Source of the DNA: Selenomonas sp. F0473
Lineage (GTDB): Bacteria > Bacillota > Negativicutes > Selenomonadales > Selenomonadaceae
DNA length: 64,000 bases
Direction of reading: 5' to 3'
Assembly (NCBI RefSeq): GCF_000315545.1
Contig: NZ_JH992902.1
Coordinates: forward strand, 1,384,470-1,448,469
Position 1 is the first letter of the stretch; each line of letters starts with the position of its first letter. This document shows, piece by piece, positions 51,145-59,961 of this stretch. A model generated the notes under the pieces. The model did no database searches and was not told where the DNA came from. It was given only the letters and a program-made list of their open reading frames with translations. Made by a program: the position numbers and the translations under genes.

Positions 51145-53571
51145 GGTATTTCCTTCCTTTCCGGAGCTGCCGGCGGCAGACTCCTCCATATCTTCACCCC
51201 GATCATCGGGGAGTGAAAGCTCCAAAATATTGACCTCCGCCGTGGGCGCATCCGTCGCAGCCTTCTCCTCGTGCGCGATGGCAAAAAAGCGCAGGCGCAG
51301 GGCGTTCAGCACGACGCAGACGCTCGACAGGCTCATCGCCGCCGCGCCGATCATGGGCGAGAGCTTGATGCCAAACGCGGGATAGAGCACGCCCGCCGCG
51401 AGCGGGATGCCGATGATGTTGTAGAAAAACGCCCAGAAGAGATTTTCCTTGATATTGCGTATGACCGCACGGGAGAGGCGCATTGCAGATACGGCGTCCA
51501 GCAGGTCGCTGCGCACGAGCACGGCATCCGCGCTCTCGATGGCGACGTCCGTGCCCGCGCCGATGGCGATGCCGAGATCCGCCTGCACGAGGGCGGGTGC
51601 GTCGTTCACGCCGTCGCCGATCATGGCGACGCGGTGTCCCTCAGATTGAAGCCGCTCGACGTGGACGCGTTTATCGCTCGGCAGGACGCCCGCAATGACC
51701 GTCTCGATGCCGAGCCGCGCGGCGATCGTGTGCGCGGTGCGCTCATCGTCGCCCGTCAGCATGACGGGGGTCAGCCCCATGCGCTTCATCTGCGCGACGG
51801 CCGCGGCGCTCGACGGCTTCTCCGCGTCGCGCACGCCGAGGAGCCCCGCGATGCGCCGGTTGCGAAGGACGATGAGCGCGGTCTCGCCGCGATCCGCCAT
51901 CTCCTCCATCCGCGCGCGGACAACACCCGGGAGGTCAATTCCCATTTCATCGAGCAGGGCGGCATTGCCCGCCGCACACGATGCGCCGCCGACCGTGCCG
52001 CGTACTCCCTTGCCAAAGACCGCTTGAAAATCGGTGACGGGCGGGACGGTGAGACCGCGTGTCGCCGCATAGCCCGTGACGGCGGCAGCAATGGGATGCT
52101 CGCTGCCCGCTTCGAGCGCGGCGGTGAGCCGGGTGAGTTCGTCCGCCGTCATGCCCGCGGGCGCGACGCTCGTGAGCTGCGGGCGTCCCGCGGTGAGTGT
52201 GCCCGTCTTGTCCATGAGTACGGTGTCGATGTTCCCTGCGGTCTCAAGCGCCTCGCCCGACTTGATGAGGATGCCGTGCGCCGCGCCGCGTCCCGTACCG
52301 ACCATGATGGCGACGGGCGTTGCGAGCCCGAGCGCGCACGGGCAGGAGATGACGAGGATGGAGATGACGATGGAAAAGGCAAACTCGGTGTCCGCGCCCA
52401 TGGCGAGCCATACGCCGCCCGCAATGAGGGCGATCACGATGACCGCGGGGACAAAGACGGCGGACACGCGGTCGGCAAGGCGCGCGATTGGCGCCTTTGA
52501 CCCGCTCGCATCATCCACGAGACGGATGAGCTTCCGGATCGTCGTGTCCTCGCCGACGCGCGTTGCGGCGAATTGGATCGTCCCTTCGACGTTTAGCGTG
52601 CCGGAGGTGACGGTATCGCCCGGGGATTTCGTCACGGGCATGGATTCGCCCGTGACGGCGGATTCGTCGATGCTCGTTGCGCCGTCCGTGACCGTGCCGT
52701 CCACGGGGATGCGTGCGCCCGGGCGGACGACGATGATGTCGCCGACCGTGAGCGATGCGACGGGGACGGTCTCCTCGACGCCGTTTCGCACGACCTGCGC
52801 CTCGGCGGGGGCGAGCTGCATGAGCGCCTTGAGCGCGCCCGTGGTCTGCCCCTTTGCGCGCGCCTCAAGATATTTCCCCACTGTGATGAGCGTGACGATC
52901 ATGCCCGCGGATTCGAAATAGAGGTTCTCGCTATACGCCTCCACAAGCGCAAGATCGCCGTGTCCGAGCCCCCAGCTCATGCGGAACATGGCAAAGACGC
53001 CGAAGAGGGCGGACGCCATCGAGCCGATCCCCACGAGCGAGTCCATGTTCGGCGCGCCCGTCAGGAGGTTGCGGAACCCATGGACGTAGTAGGCGCGGTT
53101 GACGTACATGATCGGCAGGATCAGTACGAACTGCGCGAGCGCGAATGTCAGCGCGTTCTCCGCGCCGTGGAATACCGCGCCGAACGACGACGGGTACGGG
53201 ATGCCGAGCGGCATGAACATGTGGTGCATCGCGATATACATCGTCGGCAGGAGGAAGATGATCGAGATGAGAAGCCGCGCCTTCATCGCGCGAATCTCTT
53301 TCTCGGCGGTATCTTCCGCGGATGTGGCGGCAGGCGATGCGCTCTGCGCGCCGGCGGCGGATTTCACGCGCGCCCCGTAGCCGGCGTCCTCGACGGCGGC
53401 GATGATGGCGGCGGGACTTGTGCGTCCTTCGTCGTAGGAGAGCGTCATCGTATTCGTCAGCAGGTTCACGCTGACGTCCGCCGTCCCCTCGACTTTTTTC
53501 GTCGCCCGCTCGACGCGCGCGGAGCAGGCGGAACAGGTCATGCCTGTGATGGTGAAAGATTCTTTTACCAT
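50944..53571 (-). CDS. copA: copper-translocating P1B-ATPase CopA with C-terminal CopZ domain
   Basis: An 875-residue inner-membrane ATPase. The N-terminal HMA domain has GMTCSACSARV. Eight TM segments carry the CPC motif (ISCPCALGLATPVAI) in TM6. The A-domain has AVTGESMPV, the P-domain DKTGTLTAG, then HPIAAAV (SEHP) and GDGVNDAPALVQADLGIA. It exports Cu(I). A second HMA domain (last 66 residues, GMTCPNCVKHV) is joined in frame after a linker; an internal ATG at 51144 with AAGGAAGG before it could also give free CopZ. AAAGGGGAT precedes the main start. Confidence 0.9.
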   Translation of the reverse strand: MVKESFTITGMTCSACSARVERATKKVEGTADVSVNLLTNTMTLSYDEGRTSPAAIIAAVEDAGYGARVKSAAGAQSASPAATSAEDTAEKEIRAMKARLLISIIFLLPTMYIAMHHMFMPLGIPYPSSFGAVFHGAENALTFALAQFVLILPIMYVNRAYYVHGFRNLLTGAPNMDSLVGIGSMASALFGVFAMFRMSWGLGHGDLALVEAYSENLYFESAGMIVTLITVGKYLEARAKGQTTGALKALMQLAPAEAQVVRNGVEETVPVASLTVGDIIVVRPGARIPVDGTVTDGATSIDESAVTGESMPVTKSPGDTVTSGTLNVEGTIQFAATRVGEDTTIRKLIRLVDDASGSKAPIARLADRVSAVFVPAVIVIALIAGGVWLAMGADTEFAFSIVISILVISCPCALGLATPVAIMVGTGRGAAHGILIKSGEALETAGNIDTVLMDKTGTLTAGRPQLTSVAPAGMTADELTRLTAALEAGSEHPIAAAVTGYAATRGLTVPPVTDFQAVFGKGVRGTVGGASCAAGNAALLDEMGIDLPGVVRARMEEMADRGETALIVLRNRRIAGLLGVRDAEKPSSAAAVAQMKRMGLTPVMLTGDDERTAHTIAARLGIETVIAGVLPSDKRVHVERLQSEGHRVAMIGDGVNDAPALVQADLGIAIGAGTDVAIESADAVLVRSDLLDAVSAMRLSRAVIRNIKENLFWAFFYNIIGIPLAAGVLYPAFGIKLSPMIGAAAMSLSSVCVVLNALRLRFFAIAHEEKAATDAPTAEVNILELSLPDDRGEDMEESAAGSSGKEGNTMEKTINVKGMTCPNCVKHVTKALSGMEGVSDVSVNLEAGTATFKTPRDIPNTELAAILDDAGYELG

Positions 53572-53582
53572 AAAATCCCCTT

Positions 53583-53862
53583 TAAGGCGTGACAGCCGAT
53601 CTTGGCGCCTAGCGTCGTTATTCGTCGAATCCTGCGCTCGACGTAGCGCTTAACTACGCCTTCGCTTGTATTCTCCTCATGCCTAGCTATGCATCCAAGC
53701 TTGACTGTCACTTAGGTTGCGGAGGCGTGACGCGGGATTTTCGCGCATAGTTGTGTCACTGCGAAAAATCCTGCGGTTGACGTAGGTTTCATCTACGCCT
53801 GCCCTTGGATTTTTCTCGTTCCTTGCTCTGCATCGAAACTTCCGCGTTACTTAACACACGCA
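53583..53862 (-). repeat. dispersed repeat, two tandem copies (inverted relative to 62.5 kb)
   Basis: Two units of about 130-140 bases (about 53583-53708 and 53709-53862), read on the minus strand, share CAAGCTTGGATGCATAGCTA or GAAGTTTCGATGCA starts, a central CCTACGTC/GTAGG hairpin and CGCAGGATTTTTCGC ends. The first unit ends in CTAGGCGCCAAGATCGG. The same units recur at 62.34-62.63 kb in the other orientation. Confidence 0.75.
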
Positions 53863-53973
53863 TCGCTCCCCCCACGTGCGATACGCACATATATTGTAAC
53901 TTGATGTTTTTCTATTATATCACGCCTTGGCAAGAGGAGCTGTGCTTTTATGAAAATGTCAAGAGTACAAAAG

Positions 53974-54009
53974 AAAAAGACGACAGACCGGTTCATCTGT
54001 CGTCTTTTT
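53974..54009. terminator. bidirectional intrinsic terminator
   Basis: A 14-bp perfect stem (AAAAAGACGACAGA arm, 53974-53987 with 53996-54009), loop of eight bases. Confidence 0.85.
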
Positions 54010-54075
54010 ATTGTATAAAGAAAACCACGTGATAGTCGCGTGGTTCCAAAGAGCTTAAGCGGTGAAAAAAATATA

Positions 54076-54134
54076 CCCTAGTATGGTAGACTAGAGCCGA
54101 GCCTGCCAGCTTAGCAAGAGCAACCGTACTAGGG
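54076..54134 (+). promoter_or_regulatory. translation-blocking stem in the IS200 leader
   Basis: CCCTAGTA (54076-54083) pairs with TACTAGGG (54127-54134), with GGT/AACC extending it. The 3' arm covers the start of the GGGAGG ribosome site (54132-54137). This matches the self-limiting leader structure known from IS200. Confidence 0.65.
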
Positions 54135-54144
54135 AGGTCACATA

Positions 54145-54618
54145 ATGTCAAAACAACAAAATGCAGACAGACATAGTTTAGCACATACGAGGTGGAATTG
54201 TAAGTACCACATAGTATTTGCCCCGAAATATCGGAGGAAAGTGTTTTATGCAGAGAAACGGACGGCAATACGAGAGATATTGCGGACGTTATGCCAGTGG
54301 AAAGGAGTAGAAATAATCGAAGGAGAGGTGTGTCCGGATCATATCCACATGCTGATAAGTATCCCACCGAAAATGAGTGTATCGGGGTTTATGGGGTATC
54401 TAAAAGGCAAGAGCAGCTTAATGATATTCCAGAAGTTTGGGAATATGAAATTTGCATATAGGAACCGGGAGTTTTGGTGTAAAGGTTACTATGTGGATAC
54501 GGTAGGGAAAAACACGAAGGCGATAACAGAATACATCGAAGGTCAACTGAAACGAGACAGGGAATCTGATCAGTTGAGTTTATTTGACCCAAGAGACCCA
54601 TTTATGGGTGGCAAGTAA
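54145..54618 (+). CDS. tnpA: IS200-type Y1 transposase
   Basis: A 157-residue HUH transposase: KYHIVFAPKYRRKVFY (first strand), CPDHIHMLISIPP (HUH pair, HIH) and the helix with catalytic Tyr, GYYVDTVGKNTKAITEYIEGQL. It is full length with the residues needed for single-strand transposition. GGGAGG precedes the ATG. Confidence 0.92.
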   Translation: MSKQQNADRHSLAHTRWNCKYHIVFAPKYRRKVFYAEKRTAIREILRTLCQWKGVEIIEGEVCPDHIHMLISIPPKMSVSGFMGYLKGKSSLMIFQKFGNMKFAYRNREFWCKGYYVDTVGKNTKAITEYIEGQLKRDRESDQLSLFDPRDPFMGGK

Positions 54619-54738
54619 CAAACGCATGGCTGGCAGGCCAATAAAAAGCGTACTTGTACGCCGCTAGTAATATTAGGGCTATGCCCGAAAATGAAAAACC
54701 ACCCGCTACGCGGGTGGATATTTATTTGTGCAAAAATT

Positions 54739-55371
54739 CTACTCAATCAGCCCGATTTCCTGAAAGCATTGGCCGAGCGTATCGTCGGAGGCGTCGGGCT
54801 CAAACCGTTTGCCCTCTTTCCAGGTCGCTGCGCCGGTCGTATTGACGGCAAGCGCCGCGGCACTGCGGTCGATGTCGCTGCTGCCGGAGGTGCAGATCGG
54901 AACGATGGTCTTGCCGGAAAAGTCGTAGCTCTCGACGAAGGTGTCGATGATGCGCGGCTCCTGCCCCCACCAGATCGGGTAGGCAAGCACGACGGTATCA
55001 TATTGATCGAAATTCTCGATCTTGTTCTTGATCTTCGGGCGGGCGGAGGGATCGTTCTGCTCCCGCGTTGCGCGCGAGGTCTTGTCGTTGTAGTTCAGAT
55101 CCGCGCTCGTATAGGGCTCCGCGGGCTGAATCTCAAAGACGTCGGCGCCGAGGACGTTTGCCGCGTTGCCGGCGAGCTTCTTCGTGTTCCCCGTGCCGGA
55201 GAAATAGACGACAAGCGTTTTGCCGCTTTGGGTCTTGGGCGCGGGGGCAGAGGATGGGGCCTCTTGTTTCGGCGCGCCGGCTCCCGCGGCGTTCTTTTCG
55301 GAAGAACTTCCGCAGGCGGTCAGCAGGGCTGCCATGAGCAGTGCGGTGAGGATACACAACAGCTTCTTCAT
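54739..55371 (-). CDS. flavodoxin-like lipoprotein
   Basis: A 210-residue protein. The lipoprotein signal (MKKLLCILTALLMAALLTAC, lipobox LTAC) is followed by a Ser/Ala/Pro linker and a flavodoxin domain: TLVVYFSGTGNTKKLAGNAA (FMN phosphate loop), VVLAYPIWWGQEPRIIDTFV, SFSGKTIVPICTSG-like. It is probably an outer-face flavin protein paired with the aldo-keto reductases and esterase upstream in the same orientation. A relative is at 914-1510. Start 55371 with GAGGTAA upstream. Confidence 0.82.
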   Translation of the reverse strand: MKKLLCILTALLMAALLTACGSSSEKNAAGAGAPKQEAPSSAPAPKTQSGKTLVVYFSGTGNTKKLAGNAANVLGADVFEIQPAEPYTSADLNYNDKTSRATREQNDPSARPKIKNKIENFDQYDTVVLAYPIWWGQEPRIIDTFVESYDFSGKTIVPICTSGSSDIDRSAAALAVNTTGAATWKEGKRFEPDASDDTLGQCFQEIGLIE

Positions 55372-55597
55372 CTTCGTTACCTCCAATCTAAAATCTCTTA
55401 TGGTCTGAGCATAACGCTTTGTGCGCGGCACGTCAAGGGAAAGTAGGTTTATCGGTCGTTTATTTTATCGATTTGCGGATTCCCATTTGTACGAGCCCCT
55501 TCTTCACACAGTATGCGCCTATGGCGCACAGCCCCATGAGGCGGACGATGAGGAGCGGGTACGGGGCGCCCGGCAGATGCCGTGCGGGCGCCGCAGA

Positions 55598-56635
55598 TCA
55601 AAGCCGCTGCTTGCCGACGCTCCAGACCTTCTTTTCGCGCGCGGTCTCGGGACGGTTCTGCGCCATGACACCCGAGAGCGGGTGCGGCACGTAGGGCTCT
55701 TCGAGATAGGCAATCTCGTCCGCGGTCAGCTTGAAATCGACGGCCGCGGCGGGCGCGTCGATATGGCGCGTCTTCGTTGCGCCGACGATGGGCGCGGTCG
55801 CCTTCGTGAGCAGCCATGCGAGGGAAATCACGGTCATCGGGACACCGTGCCGATCCGACAGCTCCCGGACGCGGTCGACGATGCGCGCATCCTCGTCCGC
55901 CGTCGCGTCGTATTTGAACCGTGCGTAGCTGTCTTCCGCAAGGCGTTTTGACGTCTCGCCGGGGCGGCGGGAGAGGCGCCCGCTTGCAAGCGCGCTGTAC
56001 GGCGTCGTCGCGAGATGCCTCTCGCGGCAGTAGGGGAGCATTTCGCGTTCCTCTTCGCGGAAGATCAGGTTCCAGTGGTTTTGGACGGAGACGAACTCCG
56101 CCCAGCCGCGGTCCCGCGCGAGGGCGTTCATTTCGGCGACCTGCCACGCGAATGCGTTCGCGATGCCGATATACCGCGTCTTGCCCGCGTGCACCGCCGC
56201 GTTCAGTCCCTCCATGATCTCCTCCATCGGCGTGTTGTAGTCCCACATATGGTAGATGTAGAGGTCGACATAATCCATGCCGAGATTCGTGAGGCTCCCC
56301 TCGATCATGCGGCGGATATGCTCTTGCCCCGAGATGCCCGCCGCGATGTCCTCCTGCGTGCGCGGCAGGAACTTTGTCGCCAGGACGACCTTCTCCCGCC
56401 GGGCGAAATCGCGGAGCGCGCGCCCGACGTACCGCTCGCTCGTGCCGCTCTGGTAGGCGATGGCCGTGTCAAAGAAGTTGACGCCCCGATCAAGCGCATG
56501 CTTGATGATCGCGCGCGTCTCCGTTTCATCGACCGTCCAGCTGTGTTGTCCGCACGCGGCGTCGCCGAATCCCATGCAGCCGAGACAGATGCGCGAGACC
56601 TTGAGGCCGCTTGTGCCGAGTTTCGTATATTCCAT
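55598..56635 (-). CDS. aldo/keto reductase
   Basis: A 345-residue AKR of the YajO/Tas-like group. YTKLGTSGLKVSRICLGCMG opens it. The catalytic tetrad region is visible: Asp in FFDTAIAYQSG with Tyr, Lys in VVLATKF, and His in YVDLYIYHMWDY. The NADP(H)-binding end IVGATKTRHI follows. It reduces aldehydes or ketones of unknown identity. GGAGGG precedes the ATG at 56635. Confidence 0.87.
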   Translation of the reverse strand: MEYTKLGTSGLKVSRICLGCMGFGDAACGQHSWTVDETETRAIIKHALDRGVNFFDTAIAYQSGTSERYVGRALRDFARREKVVLATKFLPRTQEDIAAGISGQEHIRRMIEGSLTNLGMDYVDLYIYHMWDYNTPMEEIMEGLNAAVHAGKTRYIGIANAFAWQVAEMNALARDRGWAEFVSVQNHWNLIFREEEREMLPYCRERHLATTPYSALASGRLSRRPGETSKRLAEDSYARFKYDATADEDARIVDRVRELSDRHGVPMTVISLAWLLTKATAPIVGATKTRHIDAPAAAVDFKLTADEIAYLEEPYVPHPLSGVMAQNRPETAREKKVWSVGKQRL

Positions 56636-56726
56636 GGGTACCCTCCGTCTCAGATATCCGGGCGCGCTTGCTTTATGCGCGCCGCCTGATTTCATCCTAT
56701 CACCTCGAGCGCAGTCTAAGTCAAGC

Positions 56727-56773
56727 AAGAAAAAGAGGAGAACCCGTACGCTTCCGTATCGTACAGATTCTCC
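56727..56773 (-). terminator. terminator of the esterase gene
   Basis: On the minus strand GGAGAA...TTCTCC with an inner GTACG/CGTAC pair, followed by TCTTTTTCTT. Confidence 0.75.
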
Positions 56774-56789
56774 GATTGCTTTTGAAAAA

Positions 56790-57782
56790 CTAATTCATAT
56801 GCCGTCGTACGAAGTCCGCCATCTCGTGCAGGGACTGCACGCTTTCGTCAAGCTCCGGCAGGAGCAGGGCGAAGTCGTGCGGCATCCCGGGGTAGACCGT
56901 GAGCGTAACGGTGACGCCGTTCGCCGCAGCCTTTCTTGCAAGATCCTCGTTTTCCGTCAGGAAAAGCTCATCGCCGCCGGTCTGGATGAGCATGGGCGGC
57001 AGTCCCGTAAGATCGGCATAGACGGGCGAGACGCGCGGGTCGGTGAGCGCGAGTTCCGGCGCGTAGACGGCGTGCGCGACCGCGTCGTAGAGCGGCGTGT
57101 TCGTGCCGAGGAAGGCGTCCTTATCCGCATTTGTCGTGCGGGATGTCCCCTTCTCATGCACGAAGGTTGCCCACGGCGAGGCGAGGAGGAGGACGCCCGG
57201 CATCGGCTCGTCGTGCGATTTGAGATCGAGGAGGAGTTCGAGCGCAAGGTTGCCGCCCGCAGAGTCTCCGACGAGGATGATATGCGCGGGATCAATGCCG
57301 CGCGCGATCAGCCCGCGGTAGACGGCAACGGCATCCTCGAGCGCCGCAGGATACATATAGGTCGGTGCGGTGCGGTAGTCCACACAGTAGACCTCGGCCG
57401 CGTCCGTCAGCACTGCCTGCCGCATCGCGAGCCTGCGGTGGGCATCGCTCATGCCGAGCACATAGCCGCCGCCGTGGAGCTGGAGCAGGACGCGCTTCGT
57501 CTTTTGCTGCGCCGCACTCATATGATCGACGGGAACCCCGCCGATCTTCGTCTGCTCCCATGTCCATCCGTCGGGTGCGGCAAATGCCTCGTGCGCCGCG
57601 CCCTCCTGCGGGTGGAACACGCGATCCGCGACGTCTCGAATGTAGCTCTGCTGCTCGACGCCGTGTAACGTAAGACCGCGGTCGGGGACGACAAGCGGCG
57701 CGGTCGCCCCGGGAAAGGGGGCGAGGGCGATGCTCGCGGCGGCAAGGGCGGCGAGGAGGAGACGGTTCATGCTGCGTTTCAT
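56790..57782 (-). CDS. secreted alpha/beta-hydrolase of the HSL esterase family
   Basis: A 330-residue enzyme with a signal peptide (about 1-28, LLLAALAAASIALAPFPGAT). Hormone-sensitive-lipase family marks are LLQLHGGGYVLG (oxyanion hole), VGDSAGGNLALELL (nucleophile Ser), the Asp region GGDELFLTENEDLA and the catalytic His in YPGMPHDFALL. It should hydrolyse short acyl esters in the cell envelope. ATG at 57782 with GGAAAGGAAG. The fragment at 767-910 is the tail of a relative. Confidence 0.85.
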   Translation of the reverse strand: MKRSMNRLLLAALAAASIALAPFPGATAPLVVPDRGLTLHGVEQQSYIRDVADRVFHPQEGAAHEAFAAPDGWTWEQTKIGGVPVDHMSAAQQKTKRVLLQLHGGGYVLGMSDAHRRLAMRQAVLTDAAEVYCVDYRTAPTYMYPAALEDAVAVYRGLIARGIDPAHIILVGDSAGGNLALELLLDLKSHDEPMPGVLLLASPWATFVHEKGTSRTTNADKDAFLGTNTPLYDAVAHAVYAPELALTDPRVSPVYADLTGLPPMLIQTGGDELFLTENEDLARKAAANGVTVTLTVYPGMPHDFALLLPELDESVQSLHEMADFVRRHMN

Positions 57783-57804
57783 CAGGGTCTTCCTTTCCGG
57801 CAAA

Positions 57805-58743
57805 TTACTTCATTTCCTTTTCCCATGCGCGGATGATGCTGAAGTCGAGTCTGTCCGCCGTATCCTCGAGCAGAGAGATCTCCTCGAGGGTCAGCGCGAT
57901 GGAGGCGGCGCGCACGGCATCCGCAACGTGATGCGGCTTCGTCACGCCGATGATGGGGAGCGTCCCCTTGCCGATCGCCCACGCGACGGGGATCTGCGCG
58001 ATCCCGACGCTGTACTTATCCGCGAGCGTCCCCAGCGCCGCGTTCAGCACCTCGATCTTGTCGAGGACGGGGTTGTAGGTCGCTGCGCGCGCCGAGCCCT
58101 CAGGCATGGGGTGATGCGTGTCGTACTGCCCCGAGAGCGCGCCCTGTTCGAGCACCATGTAGGAGAAGAACCGGATGCCGCTTGCGCGGCAGTAATCAAG
58201 GATGCCCGATTCCTCCGAGGAGCGGTTCAGCAGGCTGTAGTGGTTCTGCACGGCGCCGAGCTTCAGCCCGTGTTCGCGGAGAATCCCGTCCGCCTCTTTG
58301 ATCTCCTCGATGTTGTGGTTCGAGACGCCGATCATCGGCGCGTCCGCCCTGCCCTCGAAGAACTCTGCAAGGGCGCGGATCCAGCGCGGCGCGTCGACGG
58401 GGTTGTGCACCCAGTAGATATCGATGTTCTCGACGCCGAGGAGCGCGCGCTGTTTCTCCCACATGTCCTGCACGGGCGTGTCCGATTCGTAGTCCATGCA
58501 CTGCGGCGTGAGCTTGTCCGAGACGATGTACTTATCGCGCGGCAGTCCCCGCAGGAACGCGGCGAGCATTTTCTCAGAGGTCCCCATGCCGTAGGCGTAC
58601 GCCGTGTCCCAGAGGTTCAGTCCCGCCGCCGTCGCCGCGTCGAAGATCGGGCGGAGCGAATCCTCCGTGTAGTTCGTGCCGAATGTGCCGTCGTTGCCCC
58701 ACGCCCATGCGCCGAGCGCGATCTTTGGCAGTTGTGCCGTCAT
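57805..58743 (-). CDS. aldo/keto reductase
   Basis: A 312-residue AKR with the features of the YdhF/Tas-like group: KIALGAWAWGND, LWDTAYAYGMGTSEKML (catalytic Asp and Tyr), YIVSDKLTP (Lys), IDIYWVHNPVDAPRW (His) and PIIGVTKPHHVADAV (NADPH end). It is the first gene of an operon-like run with the esterase 22 bases downstream. AAAGGGGCAG precedes the ATG. Confidence 0.87.
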   Translation of the reverse strand: MTAQLPKIALGAWAWGNDGTFGTNYTEDSLRPIFDAATAAGLNLWDTAYAYGMGTSEKMLAAFLRGLPRDKYIVSDKLTPQCMDYESDTPVQDMWEKQRALLGVENIDIYWVHNPVDAPRWIRALAEFFEGRADAPMIGVSNHNIEEIKEADGILREHGLKLGAVQNHYSLLNRSSEESGILDYCRASGIRFFSYMVLEQGALSGQYDTHHPMPEGSARAATYNPVLDKIEVLNAALGTLADKYSVGIAQIPVAWAIGKGTLPIIGVTKPHHVADAVRAASIALTLEEISLLEDTADRLDFSIIRAWEKEMK

Positions 58744-58844
58744 TGTATCTGCCCCTTTCTATCGATGCGATCCATATGGCTGCATTTAGTATAGCACCGG
58801 GAGTACGGTTGAGGTCAAGAAAAAATCATGCGGGCACGGCATAC

Positions 58845-58876
58845 AAAAATACCCCGCAGGATGCGTGCCCGCGGGG
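58845..58876 (-). terminator. terminator of the DUF3829 gene
   Basis: CCCCGC/GCGGGG (58852-58876) then TATTTTTG on the minus strand; an alternative longer stem GCGGGCAC/GTGCCCGC overlaps it. Confidence 0.65.
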
Positions 58877-58907
58877 CGTTTCGTTCCAATGAAGTTTTCA
58901 GCGGCGC

Positions 58908-59828
58908 CTACTTCTTCCCGCCGTCGAGTTCGTCCATATCGACCCGGTTCGAAGTGTTCACGGTGTCGTTGAAGTCGTCGATGACTTCGTTGCCGTCTTC
59001 CTTGCCCGCAAGGTAGCTGCGGAAGGTGCCGATGAACGTATTGACTTCACGCTTGTACGACTTGGTGTCGCTCGTGTCGGGGAGCTGTCCGGCGAGGTTC
59101 GTGATCTCGGCGATCTTTGCCTCCGCGGCCGCCTGATCGACCGGCTCCTTGTCGAGCATATCGACGAGGTCGCGTACCTTCATGGTCAGTTCGATGAAGT
59201 TCGCGGCGTTGGGCCTGCCGTTTTTGCGCATCTCCTCGAGCTGTGCGGCGCGCAGCTCTTTGTGGTGCAGGGCGACGGCGGCGTCGAGTTTTTGGTAGGC
59301 GGCATCGAACTTGTCATAGAGCGGGAGATACTGCGCAGTCATCTCGGCCGCTCCTTTGTGGCCGTCGTTCATGTAGGTCTTGGCCGAGTAGTAATCGTCC
59401 ATCTTCTGCGCAAGCGGCGCGAGGTCCTTGAGCACGGCGATGACGCCGTCGGCAGCTTCGTCGACATCCTTGTAGACGCCGTCGGCAGCCTTATTGGCGC
59501 GCGCCGCCTCGAGGGCGGTCTTCAGCCCGTCAAAATCCGGCACGGAGATATTGTCGGACTGCACGCCGTCGCGCATCCTTTGGAGACTAGGCTCGTAGCT
59601 GAAGGCAAATGTGACGTAGCTGTCGTTGTACCGGTTCGTCGCCTCGACGTAGGGCATGAGCGCCGCAGTCTTGCTCTCGACCGAGTCGCCGGAAAGCATG
59701 GACGAGACGGCGGAGCCGGCCTTTTCGGCGGTGTTGCCGGAGCAGCCGGTCATGAGCGCGGCGGGGGCGAGCAGGAGCCCGCCGATGACAAGAACGGAGA
59801 GGGTACGACGCATCGGATGATGGGACAT
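58908..59828 (-). CDS. DUF3829 lipoprotein (YiiG-like)
   Basis: A 306-residue lipoprotein with signal and lipobox ALMTGC (Cys about 27). The DUF3829 helical domain follows: YVEATNRYNDSYVTFAF, LAPLAQKMDDYYSAKTYMNDGHKGAAEMTAQYLPLYDKFDAAYQKL (about 140-185) and the ENGRPNAANFIELTMKVRDLV-like end. Probably an all-helical envelope protein; function unknown. AAGGAGG precedes the ATG at 59828. Confidence 0.8.
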   Translation of the reverse strand: MSHHPMRRTLSVLVIGGLLLAPAALMTGCSGNTAEKAGSAVSSMLSGDSVESKTAALMPYVEATNRYNDSYVTFAFSYEPSLQRMRDGVQSDNISVPDFDGLKTALEAARANKAADGVYKDVDEAADGVIAVLKDLAPLAQKMDDYYSAKTYMNDGHKGAAEMTAQYLPLYDKFDAAYQKLDAAVALHHKELRAAQLEEMRKNGRPNAANFIELTMKVRDLVDMLDKEPVDQAAAEAKIAEITNLAGQLPDTSDTKSYKREVNTFIGTFRSYLAGKEDGNEVIDDFNDTVNTSNRVDMDELDGGKK

Positions 59829-59961
59829 GAAGATCCTCCTTCGATTCACAATACACGGCCGGTCGGATCATATCTCCGACCCATTTATCATTAGAAACGA
59901 TAATCTCAGTATAACCGAACCGAATATTTGTGTCAAATTTAGGACAAATCTCTCATATGTG

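Larger units (their letters stand above)
54012..54722 (+). mobile_element. IS200-type insertion sequence (IS200/IS605 family)
   Basis: One tnpA gene flanked by end hairpins: left AACCACG/CGTGGTT (54023-54045), right CCACCCGC-TAC-GCGGGTGG (54699-54717). No terminal inverted repeats or target duplication, as expected. No tnpB/IscB gene. The limits are approximate. Confidence 0.78.

Noticed and set aside
54012-54722. IS605-type element with a TnpB guide-RNA nuclease
   Set aside because: Only tnpA is present; the right end follows the transposase by about 100 bases, with no room for tnpB.
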